Part shown: piece after piece, positions 9,846 through 19,078 of the stretch
How the letters are laid out: each line of letters starts with the position of its first letter
Numbering within the stretch: position 1 is the first letter of the stretch
Origin: Clostridiales bacterium
GTDB lineage: Bacteria > Bacillota > Clostridia > Lachnospirales > Lachnospiraceae
Length of the DNA: 64,000 nt
Direction of reading: 5' to 3'
NCBI GenBank assembly: GCA_018374355.1
Contig: JAHAFI010000001.1
Location: 124,001 to 188,000 of the forward strand
Notes under the pieces: model-generated
Told to the model about the DNA's origin: nothing
Database searches by the model: none
Seen by the model: only the letters and a program-made list of their open reading frames with translations
Position numbers and translations under genes: made by a program

Positions 9846-9894
9846 CCCGCAGGCAACGAGCCATGCGGATATGCTTGCAGCGGGGTTTTTGACT
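9846..9894 (+). repeat. Interspersed hairpin repeat, short (49 bp) copy 1
   Basis: Starts CCCGCAGGCAACGAGCC and ends GCGGGGTTTTTGACT. It has the same sequence as the copy at 34942 except CCATGCGG in place of CCAAGCGG. It can fold with CCCGC/GCGGG and GCAA/TTGC stems followed by a T-run, so it could act as a terminator in the plus direction. It sits directly after a terminator T-tract and touches the stop codon of the convergent gene at 9893. Confidence 0.85.
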
Positions 9895-11371
9895 AACGAA
9901 TATACAGTATGATTTTTCCATCCGCAGCTTCCAGCACAAACCCGCCCTCAACTTCACGGATATTACCTGAGACTTTAACAGCATACTCAGAATTCTGATA
10001 GGAAAAATGCAATACATTCCCAATCAGGCGGATCCGGGCTTTGCAGTCTCCGATTCGGAAACGCAGAGTACAATTCTCAAATATAATCTTCTCCTCATCA
10101 AAAGAAATACTGCAATTACCGGAAGAGGCAGTCAGACTTCCCTCTTTTGCGCTGCAGGTAAATCTTCCGTCACCGCCATCGATAAACAGACCGCAGTCAT
10201 CGGTGTCCTTACCCCAGATCAAGGTATCTACGATCGGCAGATTCTCATAAGTGGCATACCAGTTATCGCAGGGTGTTTCCAGATAAGGCTCTTTGACGGT
10301 CTCTTCAAAAAGATAAAGCGCCCGCAGATACAGTTTCCCTTCTCTGGAAAACAGGTTGGCCGTATAATTTTTACAGTCATAGTAGGCAGACTGCAGCTCC
10401 TGTCCGGTCCAGTCATCGTAGGCCACAACGCTGGTAGGCGGTGTAGTCGGATACGTTTCTTTGAACCAGCGGCCGCTGTCACACATCTTCATAACCGTTA
10501 CATCGTCTCTGGATGCCAGTTTTTCCAACTGCATGGAAAGCCCCGGGATAATATTCTCATAGGAAAAGCTGTTTTCCTGCCCGAGCTGCATATAAGAGAA
10601 GCCCATATTTTCATTTTCCCAGTAGGTTTTGAAAAACCAGTCCACACAGGATTCCGTCTGCCCCGTATGCCATACGGGCTCGAGGGTGTAACAGCCGCCG
10701 ATATCATCCTTCAAAAATTTTCTTCCATCGTAGTTGTGTACGGGACAGGAACCAAGTAAACGAAAGACCGGTACATGGATTTCATTTTCGGCTGTCTGAG
10801 CGGGACAGAACATATTATATTTTGAGGGATAATATGCCTGATTAAAATAACCGCCGATCAGATTATAGGCATCGGTATTCACCTGATCTCTGCAAATGGC
10901 AAAGGCATCGATTTCATAGTTCTTAGATAAATATTCCATGGTAAACGTATCGATCAGCCAACTGGCTACTGTTTTTGGATAAAAGCCGAAAATCTCATGG
11001 AATTTTCTCATGGCTTCATCGATCAGGAGCCGCCGTTCTTCCTGAGTGTAGGCCATGGAAAATCCCGGAACTACATGCCAGTCCCATTCCCAGTCCTTTT
11101 CGCCTCTCCATGGAAGCCCCACTTTGTCAGTGAGAGGCTTTACAATTTCCAGCCATAAACCCAGTTCCATTTTTTCGTCTTTTTCCCGCAAAAATAATTC
11201 TGCGAAATCAGATTCGGTCAGCGCATCGTACTGGAGCAAAAAGGTATTTTCAAAACCGTATTTTTTTACCAGTTGGATTTCAAGCTCTGCAGTTTTTAAG
11301 AGCTTTTTTTCTGTCTCCAAATCACGGGGCTCTTTAGCCCGGATAAAGTTCATAATATTGACAAGATTCAT
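9893..11371 (-). CDS. Putative glycoside hydrolase/deacetylase-type (beta/alpha) barrel protein
   Basis: A 492-residue protein that I do not recognise with certainty. Residues about 1-300 look like a 7-stranded beta/alpha barrel of the NodB/GH57/GH38 superfamily (FYPKTVASWLIDTFTMEYL, GGYFNQAYYPSKYN, FRLLGSCPVHNYDGR, LGQENSFSYENI), and the last 120 residues look all-beta. Such proteins are annotated as polysaccharide deacetylases or hypothetical in related genomes. It has no signal peptide. It is transcribed alone from a clear promoter on the minus strand, convergent to the GH2-GH106 run, and ends inside a copy of the interspersed repeat. Likely role: processing of an unusual glycan; the activity is unknown. 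Confidence 0.55.
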   Translation of the reverse strand: MNLVNIMNFIRAKEPRDLETEKKLLKTAELEIQLVKKYGFENTFLLQYDALTESDFAELFLREKDEKMELGLWLEIVKPLTDKVGLPWRGEKDWEWDWHVVPGFSMAYTQEERRLLIDEAMRKFHEIFGFYPKTVASWLIDTFTMEYLSKNYEIDAFAICRDQVNTDAYNLIGGYFNQAYYPSKYNMFCPAQTAENEIHVPVFRLLGSCPVHNYDGRKFLKDDIGGCYTLEPVWHTGQTESCVDWFFKTYWENENMGFSYMQLGQENSFSYENIIPGLSMQLEKLASRDDVTVMKMCDSGRWFKETYPTTPPTSVVAYDDWTGQELQSAYYDCKNYTANLFSREGKLYLRALYLFEETVKEPYLETPCDNWYATYENLPIVDTLIWGKDTDDCGLFIDGGDGRFTCSAKEGSLTASSGNCSISFDEEKIIFENCTLRFRIGDCKARIRLIGNVLHFSYQNSEYAVKVSGNIREVEGGFVLEAADGKIILYIR

Positions 11372-11430
11372 AGGTCCTCCTCTTGGTCAGCGTAAGAGAT
11401 GTTTTTCCGTATGCTGAGTGACTTTTGCAT

Positions 11431-11459
11431 ATTGTACTATTGGTTTTGACAGAAGTCAA
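11431..11459 (-). promoter_or_regulatory. SigmaA-type promoter of the barrel-protein gene
   Basis: On the minus strand TTGACT (11459-11454) and TACAAT (11436-11431) are separated by 17 bases, about 60 bases upstream of the ATG at 11371. Confidence 0.6.
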
Positions 11460-11604
11460 TAAGAAGGAGAGGGTATCGGAAGAAAATCAGAACAGCCAAA
11501 AAACGAAGCAAAAAAAGGGAAAAATTGGTTGATTTTTCAACGAAAAATGTCTGAATAATACACACGAAATCAATTGAATACAAGACAGATAAAAGCTGTT
11601 GGAG

Positions 11605-11624
11605 TATAGTTCTCAGGAACTATA
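11605..11624. promoter_or_regulatory. Perfect 8-bp inverted repeat, candidate operator
   Basis: TATAGTTC-TCAG-GAACTATA lies 37 bases upstream of the ATG of the URO-D gene at 11661, within a region where a -10 element could lie. Its symmetry and position suit a repressor site; the regulator is unknown. Confidence 0.35.
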
Positions 11625-11660
11625 AAAGTACATAATTGTAACTCTTCAGGAGGAAATGAG

Positions 11661-12725
11661 ATGAACTGCAGAGAGAAAGTGTTGGGAACACTGGGCTTTA
11701 AAAATATGCAGGGAGAAGGGAGCGTGCAGGAGACTTTTTATCCATGGGATCAGGCAGTGGACAACTGGACAGAACAGGGGCTGCCGGAGAGGTACGGATC
11801 AAAATATCTGTACACGGATTCCGGTATGGCGGAACCGGTTGCGGCGTATGAAAAATACTTGGGATTTGACAGTGTCCGAAGACTGGACTTTACCATACCA
11901 TGGTGGAAATTTTGCAGACAGGGGGAAATTACGGATCAGAAAAGCTGGGAGAAGTTAAAGAGTGAGACAGAAAAGGAACTGGCAGTCCGTTTTACAGATC
12001 AAAGAATAGAAGAAATCTACGAGAAATACCGGGAACCTCATGAGAGGGGAGAGTTTTCGGTCTGCGTCAATATACAGGGGTTTTTCTGGATTCCCCGGGA
12101 TCTGATGGGGATAGAAAATCACTTGTACGCATTCTACGATGAGCCGGAGCTGATGCATGAGATCAATCAGTTTGTGCTGGAAATTTATTACAGGTATCTC
12201 ACAAAAATTGTGGAAATTCTCCAGCCGGAGGTGCTGTATTTATCAGAAGATCTCAGCGGGAAAAATGGTCCGATGGTGTCGCCGGATTCTTTTGAAGAAT
12301 TTGTCGGTTCTTATTATGAAAAATTATTTCCCGTGCTCCGTGAAAATGGTGTAAAAAATATATTCATAGATACGGATGGGGATTTTCGTTTGCTGATACC
12401 GTATTTTCTGAAAGCCGGTGCAGACGGATTCCTTCCCATGGATGTCAATGCGGGAATGGATATTGTGGAGGTTCGGAAGGAATTTCCCAAGGTAAAGTTT
12501 ATAGGCGCTTTCAATAAGCTGGTTCTTCTGGAAAACGAGGAGGCAATTGATAAAGAATTTGCGAGGCTTCTTCCGGTGATCCGTCAGGGAGGATATATTC
12601 CGGGACTGGATCACCAAGCTGCACCGAATACACCGTTCGCAAACTACAGGTATTATATCAGCCGGCTGAAAGAAGCTATGAAACAGGCGGGAGCAGATGC
12701 TTGCTGCGGTACTCGGAAGGACTGA
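11661..12725 (+). CDS. URO-D superfamily protein A (uroporphyrinogen decarboxylase-like)
   Basis: A 354-residue protein of the uroporphyrinogen-decarboxylase/cobalamin-methyltransferase superfamily, starting after AGGAGG. Motifs include LSEDLSGKNGPMVSP, IDTDGD and GGYIPGLDHQAAP near the C-terminus. True HemE needs an N-terminal Arg-rich substrate pocket and sits with heme genes; neither is the case here. The zinc-binding HxC...C of MtaA-type methyltransferases is also absent. Its neighbours are glycan genes, so a role in sugar or glycoside metabolism is likely but unknown. Its closest relative in the window, by the shared DxDG and GGYIP...DH..AP motifs, is the protein at 19079. Its 3' end overlaps the convergent AraC gene by 50 bases. 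Confidence 0.8.
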   Translation: MNCREKVLGTLGFKNMQGEGSVQETFYPWDQAVDNWTEQGLPERYGSKYLYTDSGMAEPVAAYEKYLGFDSVRRLDFTIPWWKFCRQGEITDQKSWEKLKSETEKELAVRFTDQRIEEIYEKYREPHERGEFSVCVNIQGFFWIPRDLMGIENHLYAFYDEPELMHEINQFVLEIYYRYLTKIVEILQPEVLYLSEDLSGKNGPMVSPDSFEEFVGSYYEKLFPVLRENGVKNIFIDTDGDFRLLIPYFLKAGADGFLPMDVNAGMDIVEVRKEFPKVKFIGAFNKLVLLENEEAIDKEFARLLPVIRQGGYIPGLDHQAAPNTPFANYRYYISRLKEAMKQAGADACCGTRKD

Positions 12726-13569
12726 TGCCAAAGTACCGGGTAAAATATCTGGTGTAGTGTGAATGGTCATAAAAAGCCAGAGCAAGGGCAGTTTCCGTAA
12801 TGGAATAATTTTCAGCAAGGAGCTGACAGCTTTTTTCAAGCTTCGTTTCCAGAATCAGTTGAGACAGCGGTGTATGAAAGGAATTCTTAACTACCCGGTT
12901 CAGGTACTGGGGATTCAGCGCCAGTTTTTCCGATAAGAGGCTGATAATCTCGGAAAGGGGAAGCCGGATGTTTTCCGCAATCAGCCGCAGGATACGAACA
13001 TCTCTGGAATGGGAAATATCTTTGCCGGAAACTGACGGGCGAATCCATGCATCGCAGAGTATCAGCAGGAGATTGCTGAAAATATTTTTCCGGTAGGAAT
13101 GTGCCAGCGGAGGAAAAAGCTCCGGAACATCTCCGAACAGGTTGACCTGCTGGCGGATGGCAGCAAGCTTATCTGAATGAAGCTGAAGATGAATGGGATT
13201 TTCCAGATTCTTGACGATGCAGTTGAGAAAAAAGTCCATAAAAATACTATGGGCATCGTTGGTAATACCCAGATTCTCCAAAATGATTTTCGGAAGAATA
13301 TAGAGGTTCTGTATCAGACAGTTTTCGGAAAGCTCCAGTGCATGAGAAGTTCCGATAGGAATGAAATAAGCGGTTCCCGGCTCCATAGGGAAGGATTGCT
13401 GATTTACATAATGAGTGCCAAAGCCTTCTAATACGATACCGATTTCAAAAAATTCATGACAATGAAAGTCTCCATGGGAAGGAGACGAATAGAAATAGGA
13501 TTCCATATAAAAGGGTAAGCTCGTATTTTGTTCAATAAATGATGTTTGGAGTGTACGATAAGTTTTCAT
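12676..13569 (-). CDS. AraC-family transcriptional regulator
   Basis: A 297-residue regulator with an N-terminal cupin-like sensor (HGDFHCHEFFEIGIVLEGFGTHYVN, GTAYFIPIGTSHAL) and a C-terminal double helix-turn-helix (about 190-290; SLLSEKLALNPQYLNRVVK and ALAFYDHSHYTRYFTRYFG, then SPSEYRS). The architecture is typical of activators that sense a sugar through the cupin. It overlaps the end of the URO-D gene (convergent) and is divergent from the ABC exporter operon at 13663, which it may control. The ligand cannot be read from the sequence. Confidence 0.9.
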   Translation of the reverse strand: MKTYRTLQTSFIEQNTSLPFYMESYFYSSPSHGDFHCHEFFEIGIVLEGFGTHYVNQQSFPMEPGTAYFIPIGTSHALELSENCLIQNLYILPKIILENLGITNDAHSIFMDFFLNCIVKNLENPIHLQLHSDKLAAIRQQVNLFGDVPELFPPLAHSYRKNIFSNLLLILCDAWIRPSVSGKDISHSRDVRILRLIAENIRLPLSEIISLLSEKLALNPQYLNRVVKNSFHTPLSQLILETKLEKSCQLLAENYSITETALALAFYDHSHYTRYFTRYFGISPSEYRSKHLLPPVS

Positions 13570-13662
13570 AAAATAAGTATAATTCCTGCGAGGGAATAAG
13601 GCAAATAAAATTTATAAAGATTTGCACGGCAGGGACGTACTTGAAAGATAAGGAGGGACTTT

Positions 13663-15450
13663 ATGAGTCAGATAAAGTGGGTATGGAAGCAAATGAAAGG
13701 TTTTCAAAAGCGTTACATAGTTTACCTGTTTTTGGCAATGATTCCACAGGTTATGATGCTTTTGAATCCGATGATCACACAGGAAATTGTAGATGGAGTT
13801 CTGTATAAGATTCCTGAATATGAAGGAAATATGGAACCGCTGATTCGGAAACTGGTATGGCTGGTATCGCTGATGATCGGTTTTACGGTACTCCGCACAG
13901 GAATCCGTTATTTCTCTATGATCGGCATAGAAGACTGCGGACAAAAATTTCTTTACGGAACCAAGAAAAAGATTTACGGAAAATTACAGAGACAGGACCG
14001 GGCCTTTTATAAAAGCCATCAGACCGGTGATCTGATGACCCGTGTGACCGGTGATGCGGAAATGGGAAAGCATGGAATTGTCCATCTGCTGCGTGGCTTT
14101 CTGGAATGTATCATACTGTACGCAGTCAGCGCCGGGTATATGTTTACACAGGATGTTGTTCTTACCGCATCTTTGATGGTATTTACACCATTTATTTTTA
14201 TCGTTACCTACAGATTTGCCAAAGCAGCTCATCCCTATTATGTGGAACTGCGTGAAAAACTGTCGAAGCTGAACAGCAATGCGCAGGAAAACATTGAGGG
14301 AAACCGTATTGTCAAAGCTTTTACAAGAGAAGAATACGAAAAAGAAAAATTCCGTAAAAAGAATATGGACTTTCGAAATGCAAATGTGGAAGCCTCTTTT
14401 GTATGGCTGAGATATTATCCGGCCATTGAAGGATTTTCTCAGGCTCTCCCTTTGATGGTATTGCTTTTAGGCGGATATTTCCTGATGACAGGAAGAATTA
14501 CAAGCGGAACATTTTTGGCGTTCAACAGCTTATGCTGGACCATGGCAGCGCCTATGCGTACTCTTGGCATGCTGCTGAATGATACACAGCGTTTTTATGC
14601 AAGTATTGATAAAGTGATTGAACTTTTTGAGGCAGAGCCGTCTATCAAAAATAAAGATGGCGAATTGATCAGCAAAGACCGTCTGGAAGGAAAAATTGAA
14701 TTCAGGGATGTCAGCGTAAAACTGGAACACAGCGATATTCTTGAGCACGTAAATCTGACCATCAATCCCGGTGAGACAGTGGCTATCATGGGTTCTACCG
14801 GTTCGGGAAAAACTACGTTGATCAATTGCATTTCCCGTTTTATCGATGTAACGGGCGGTGCGCTTCTTCTGGATGGCATTGACGTCAAAGATTATGATCT
14901 TGACACGCTGAGAAGGAATATTGGTGTGGCAAATCAGGATGTATTTCTATTTTCCGATTCGATCGACCACAACATCGCATTTGGAAACAGCAAAATGAGA
15001 CGGCGGGAAATTGAACGTTTTGCAAGAAAAGCAAAGGCGGACTTTATCTGGAATATGGATTCGGGATTTGAAACCCTGATCGGAGAACGGGGAACCGGAT
15101 TGTCCGGCGGGCAGAAGCAGAGACTTGCTCTTGCCAGAGCGCTTGCGGTGAAACCGCCGATTCTGATTCTGGATGATACAACATCCGCAGTGGATACGGA
15201 GACAGAGACTTCCATACAGAACAATCTGGAAAATCTGGATTATACCTGTACAAAGATTATTATTGCACAGAGGGTTTTCTCTGCAAGAACAGCGGATAAG
15301 ATTGTTATTCTTGATAAAGGACAGATTGTGGAATGCGGCACTCAGGAAGAACTGTTACGAAAAAATGGTTATTACGCAGAGATTTATCTGCTTCAGAAGG
15401 GATACTCCAGTATGGAGGAAGCTCTGAGGGCAGAAGGGAAGGAGATGTGA
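13663..15450 (+). CDS. Heterodimeric ABC exporter, degenerate-site subunit
   Basis: A 595-residue half-transporter: six-helix membrane domain (1-320), then an ATPase domain with Walker A GSTGSGKTT (from G377), signature LSGGQ (from L480) and Walker B LILDD (D504-D505). The catalytic glutamate after Walker B is Asp505 and the H-loop is AQR instead of AHR, so this subunit carries the non-hydrolysing ATP site of a BmrC/LmrC-type heterodimer. The partner gene follows after 3 bases. Family members export drugs, peptides or lipids. The start has AAGGAGGG 5 bases upstream. Placement between an AraC gene and a GH78 gene suggests export of an aglycone or end product, which is speculative. Confidence 0.9.
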   Translation: MSQIKWVWKQMKGFQKRYIVYLFLAMIPQVMMLLNPMITQEIVDGVLYKIPEYEGNMEPLIRKLVWLVSLMIGFTVLRTGIRYFSMIGIEDCGQKFLYGTKKKIYGKLQRQDRAFYKSHQTGDLMTRVTGDAEMGKHGIVHLLRGFLECIILYAVSAGYMFTQDVVLTASLMVFTPFIFIVTYRFAKAAHPYYVELREKLSKLNSNAQENIEGNRIVKAFTREEYEKEKFRKKNMDFRNANVEASFVWLRYYPAIEGFSQALPLMVLLLGGYFLMTGRITSGTFLAFNSLCWTMAAPMRTLGMLLNDTQRFYASIDKVIELFEAEPSIKNKDGELISKDRLEGKIEFRDVSVKLEHSDILEHVNLTINPGETVAIMGSTGSGKTTLINCISRFIDVTGGALLLDGIDVKDYDLDTLRRNIGVANQDVFLFSDSIDHNIAFGNSKMRRREIERFARKAKADFIWNMDSGFETLIGERGTGLSGGQKQRLALARALAVKPPILILDDTTSAVDTETETSIQNNLENLDYTCTKIIIAQRVFSARTADKIVILDKGQIVECGTQEELLRKNGYYAEIYLLQKGYSSMEEALRAEGKEM

Positions 15451-15453
15451 TTC

Positions 15454-17217
15454 ATGGCAAGGAATAAATTTGATCAGGATGAGAGTTTAGAGCGTGAGTT
15501 TGATGCCCAACACCTGAAACGGGCAATGGTTTATGTAAATCGCCATAAGAAAAAAATGCTGTTTGCACTGCTTATATCGGCAATATCAGCGATTTGCTCG
15601 CTGGTTCCGGCAAAGATTATCGGCTATGCAGTTGATTACACGATTCCGAATAAGGATCTCAACCAGTTGACGGTATTGGTATTTGCTATGGCTGCGCTGA
15701 TTGCTGCCAGTGTAATGCTGGCAGTATGGCGATCGAAAATTATGACGTATGTGGGACAGGATATCGTATTTGACATCCGAAGTGATCTGTTTGAAAAATT
15801 ACAGGAATTACCGTTTAAGTATTTTGATGAGCGTCCCCATGGAAAGATTTTGGTCAGAGTTATCAATTATGTAAACAATGTTTCGGATATGCTTTCAAAT
15901 GGTATCATTAACTTTGTTTTGGAAGTGTTTAATATTCTTTTTATTATGATTTTCATGCTGACAACCAATGTAAAGCTGACACTGATTGTTCTGGTGGGAA
16001 TTCCTTTTCTGGTAGTTGGACTGATGATTCTGAAACCAAAGCAGCGTAAGGCATGGCAGGCGGTAAATAATAAAGGCTCTAATATGAACGCATATTTTCA
16101 GGAGAGTATTAACGGAACGACCATTACACAAAACTTTGTGCGCCAGAAAGAAAATGAAGGGATTTTTGAGGAGCTGAATAAAGATAATTATGAAGCCTGT
16201 ATGCATGCGATCCGTCTTGCATATCTGATCTCTCCAATCGTAGATATCATTGCTGTGGCGGCAGTTGGAGTGATGTATCTGACAGGAGTTGCTTGGACAA
16301 AAGCGATCAGTTTTGGTATAATTCTGATTATGGGAGACTATGCATGGAGGATGTGGCAGCCGATTATCAATATTGCCAATTTGTACAATAACCTGTTAAA
16401 TACCATTTCCTATCTGGAACGTATTTTTGAAGTCATGGATGAACCGGTAAGCATCAAGGATGCGGAAGATGCGGAAGTTCTTCCGGAGATTACGGGGGCC
16501 GTGGACTTTGAGGATGTGACCTTTGCTTATGAGGACGGGCAGAATATTCTGGAACATATGGACCTTCATGTAAAAGCAGGTGAGCATATTGCGCTGGTAG
16601 GCCCTACCGGAGCAGGAAAATCAACGGTAGTAAATCTGCTGTCCCGCTTTTATGATGTGACCGGCGGAAAAATAAAGATGGATGGATACGATATTTCAAA
16701 AGTCACACTGCATTCCCTGCGTTCCCAGATGGGTGTGATGCAGCAGGATAGTTTTATCTTCGCCGGAACAATCGCAGAAAATGTCCGCTATGGACGTTTG
16801 GATGCATCCGCTGAAGAGGTGGAAAAAGCATGTAAAATTGTATGTGCGTCTCAGTTTATTGAGAAAATGGAAAACGAATATCAGGCAGAGGTAGAAGAAA
16901 AGGGCGGAACCCTCTCACAGGGACAGAAGCAGTTGATCACTTTTGCCAGAACGCTTCTCAGAGAGCCTAAAATCCTGATTTTGGATGAAGCTACCTCTTC
17001 GATAGATACCAAGACAGAAAAAATGCTTCAGGAAGGTCTGATGAAGCTGATTGACGGTAGGACAGCATTTATCGTGGCGCATCGCTTATCAACGATAAAA
17101 AACTGTGACCGGATTCTTTATATTTCCGATAAGGGAATTGCTGAACAGGGAAGCCATGAGGAGCTGATGGAAAAGAAAGGGCTGTATTATCAGCTTGTTG
17201 TGGCACAGCAGCATTAG
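15454..17217 (+). CDS. Heterodimeric ABC exporter, catalytic-site subunit
   Basis: A 587-residue partner of the preceding gene: six membrane helices (about 35-320), Walker A GPTGAGKST (from G383), Walker B LILDE with catalytic E512, and a canonical H-loop (AHRLST). Its signature is LSQGQ (from L487) rather than LSGGQ. In a head-to-tail dimer the intact ATP site would therefore pair this Walker A/B with the LSGGQ of the first subunit, while the other site is degenerate. This is the classic asymmetric exporter arrangement (BmrCD, TM287/288). The substrate is unknown. Confidence 0.9.
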   Translation: MARNKFDQDESLEREFDAQHLKRAMVYVNRHKKKMLFALLISAISAICSLVPAKIIGYAVDYTIPNKDLNQLTVLVFAMAALIAASVMLAVWRSKIMTYVGQDIVFDIRSDLFEKLQELPFKYFDERPHGKILVRVINYVNNVSDMLSNGIINFVLEVFNILFIMIFMLTTNVKLTLIVLVGIPFLVVGLMILKPKQRKAWQAVNNKGSNMNAYFQESINGTTITQNFVRQKENEGIFEELNKDNYEACMHAIRLAYLISPIVDIIAVAAVGVMYLTGVAWTKAISFGIILIMGDYAWRMWQPIINIANLYNNLLNTISYLERIFEVMDEPVSIKDAEDAEVLPEITGAVDFEDVTFAYEDGQNILEHMDLHVKAGEHIALVGPTGAGKSTVVNLLSRFYDVTGGKIKMDGYDISKVTLHSLRSQMGVMQQDSFIFAGTIAENVRYGRLDASAEEVEKACKIVCASQFIEKMENEYQAEVEEKGGTLSQGQKQLITFARTLLREPKILILDEATSSIDTKTEKMLQEGLMKLIDGRTAFIVAHRLSTIKNCDRILYISDKGIAEQGSHEELMEKKGLYYQLVVAQQH

Positions 17218-17287
17218 AAGCATTTGGGCAGAAGAAATGCGGTAATTCGAAGGTCAGAAGTTTATAAAGCCGACAGGAGGTAAAAAG

Positions 17288-19003
17288 ATGCAGGAAATAG
17301 AAAGAGATCGAACGGATATTTTTCGTGTGATGGATGAAAAAGCAACGCATCTGGGAAAAAAAGATTTCAGAAGCAGAAGATTTCTTTTTCCGAAAAAAGT
17401 TCTCTGGACACAGGGAGAAGTGGAGAACGAACAGGCTCTTTTGGAAGAACAGGAACTGCAGATTTCCCTGTCGGCAAAAAATCCCTGTATAATGAGAAAT
17501 GCAGAAGGCAAAAAGGCATCCGTTTTGTTAGACTACGGAGTGGAGATCCATGGAGGAATCCGTATCTTCGCATGGGAAGACAGTACCGGAAAAGGCGCCA
17601 AAGTCCGTGTCAGATTTGGAGAATCCGTTTCGGAAGCAATGAGTGAGCTGGGAGGCGCTTCCAATGCCACAAATGATCATGCACGGCGGGATATGATCAT
17701 AGAAGTCGGTATGATGAGTATGAACCAGATTGGTGAAAGCGGGTTCCGGTTTGTGCGGATCGATCTGCTGGAAGATCATGGGGAAATTTCTCTAAAATCA
17801 GTGCCGGCAGTATTGATTTATAAGGATGTTCCGTATCGGGGGAGCTTTTCATGCAGTGACGCTCTTTTGAACCGTATTTGGGATGTGGGTGCGTATACGG
17901 TTCATTTGAATATGCAGGAATATATCTGGGATGGAATAAAAAGGGACCGTCTTGTATGGGTAGGAGATATGCACCCGGAGACAACAACGATACAGGCAGT
18001 TTTCGGGGCAGATGATTCTGTGGAAAAAAGCCTCGATTTTATTCGGAAGGAAACTCCTCTTCCGGGGTGGATGAACGGAATGGCAAGCTATACGATGTGG
18101 TATGCCATTGTTGTGTATGACTGGTTTTTGCATACCGGAAACCGGGAATTTGTAGAAAAACAGAAGGATTATCTGATAGGAATTCAGAAGATGCTTTCGG
18201 CGCATATTGATGAATACGGACAGAGCACTGTAAAAGAAGGGCGTTTTCTGGATTGGCCATCCGAAGGAAAAAAGGAAGTGGTAGACGCAGGAGTTCAGGC
18301 AATTCATATTTGGGCGGAAGAGAGTCTGAAAAAGCTGTTTCTTGTTTTGGAGGAGGAGCAGGCTGTAAAGCAGTGTGAGGATGACATCCAAAGACTGCGA
18401 AGATATGAGGCGGATTACAAAGATTCCAAACAGGCAGCAGCGCTCATGGTTATCAATGGAATGAAAGATGCAGTTCAGGTGAATGAGGACTTGCTGAAAA
18501 CAGGTGGGGCAGAGGGCATGTCTACCTTCATGGGGTATTATATTTTGACGGCAAGAGCAATGGCCGGCGATTATGAAGGCTGCCTTGATTGTATCAGAGA
18601 CTATTGGGGAGGGATGCTGAAGCTGGGAGCAACTACATTTTGGGAAGATTTTGATATCAAATGGATGGAAAATGCTTCCGGAATAGATGAAATGCCGGAG
18701 GAAGGCAAAGTGGATGTCCATAAGAGCTGCGGAGCATTTTGTTATAAGGGGTATCGCCATAGCCTGTGTCACGGCTGGGCTTCAGGGGTTACACCATGGC
18801 TGTCGGAAAACGTTCTGGGTATTCAGGTTATGGAGCCCGGATGCAGGAAAATAAAAATCGAACCGCATCTGGGGGATTTGGAGTGGGCAAAAGGAACGTA
18901 TCCTACACCTTATGGGGATATCTGGGTGTCCCATGTCAAGAATGGGGATGGAACTGTTTCTACAGAGATGGTGATTCCGGAAGGGGTAGAAGTTACAGAA
19001 TAA
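17288..19003 (+). CDS. GH78 alpha-L-rhamnosidase-like enzyme (compact)
   Basis: A 571-residue protein starting after AGGAGGT. It has a short N-terminal beta-domain (about 60-190; VEIHGGIRIFAWE, GFRFVRIDLL) and an (alpha/alpha)6 barrel (about 200-500). The GH78 catalytic region is D215-GIKRDRLVWVGDMHPE-231, corresponding to the D-x-x-x-R-(D/E)-x-x-x-W-x-G-D motif of characterised rhamnosidases. A C-terminal beta-domain follows (EPHLGDLEWAKGTYPTPYG). GH78 enzymes invert and remove terminal alpha-L-rhamnose. The protein is shorter than most (700-1,100 residues) and lacks the extra N-terminal carbohydrate-binding sandwiches. No signal peptide. It lies 70 bases after the exporter pair and may share its transcript. 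Confidence 0.85.
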   Translation: MQEIERDRTDIFRVMDEKATHLGKKDFRSRRFLFPKKVLWTQGEVENEQALLEEQELQISLSAKNPCIMRNAEGKKASVLLDYGVEIHGGIRIFAWEDSTGKGAKVRVRFGESVSEAMSELGGASNATNDHARRDMIIEVGMMSMNQIGESGFRFVRIDLLEDHGEISLKSVPAVLIYKDVPYRGSFSCSDALLNRIWDVGAYTVHLNMQEYIWDGIKRDRLVWVGDMHPETTTIQAVFGADDSVEKSLDFIRKETPLPGWMNGMASYTMWYAIVVYDWFLHTGNREFVEKQKDYLIGIQKMLSAHIDEYGQSTVKEGRFLDWPSEGKKEVVDAGVQAIHIWAEESLKKLFLVLEEEQAVKQCEDDIQRLRRYEADYKDSKQAAALMVINGMKDAVQVNEDLLKTGGAEGMSTFMGYYILTARAMAGDYEGCLDCIRDYWGGMLKLGATTFWEDFDIKWMENASGIDEMPEEGKVDVHKSCGAFCYKGYRHSLCHGWASGVTPWLSENVLGIQVMEPGCRKIKIEPHLGDLEWAKGTYPTPYGDIWVSHVKNGDGTVSTEMVIPEGVEVTE

Positions 19004-19020
19004 GAGGGTAACTTGTTCGA

Positions 19021-19058
19021 AAAAGAGGGGCTGCAAATTCCTGACAGTCCCCTCTTTT
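19021..19058. terminator. Bidirectional terminator between convergent GH78 and URO-D genes
   Basis: AAAAGAGGGG (19021-19030) pairs with CCCCTCTTTT (19049-19058). The arms give a T-rich tail on both strands, as expected for convergent genes. Confidence 0.85.
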
Positions 19059-19078
19059 CGAATATACGGTAAGTAAAA

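Noticed and set aside
11661..12725. True uroporphyrinogen decarboxylase HemE
   Set aside because: Lacks HemE N-terminal motif and heme-gene neighbours; same for the proteins at 19079 and 26682.
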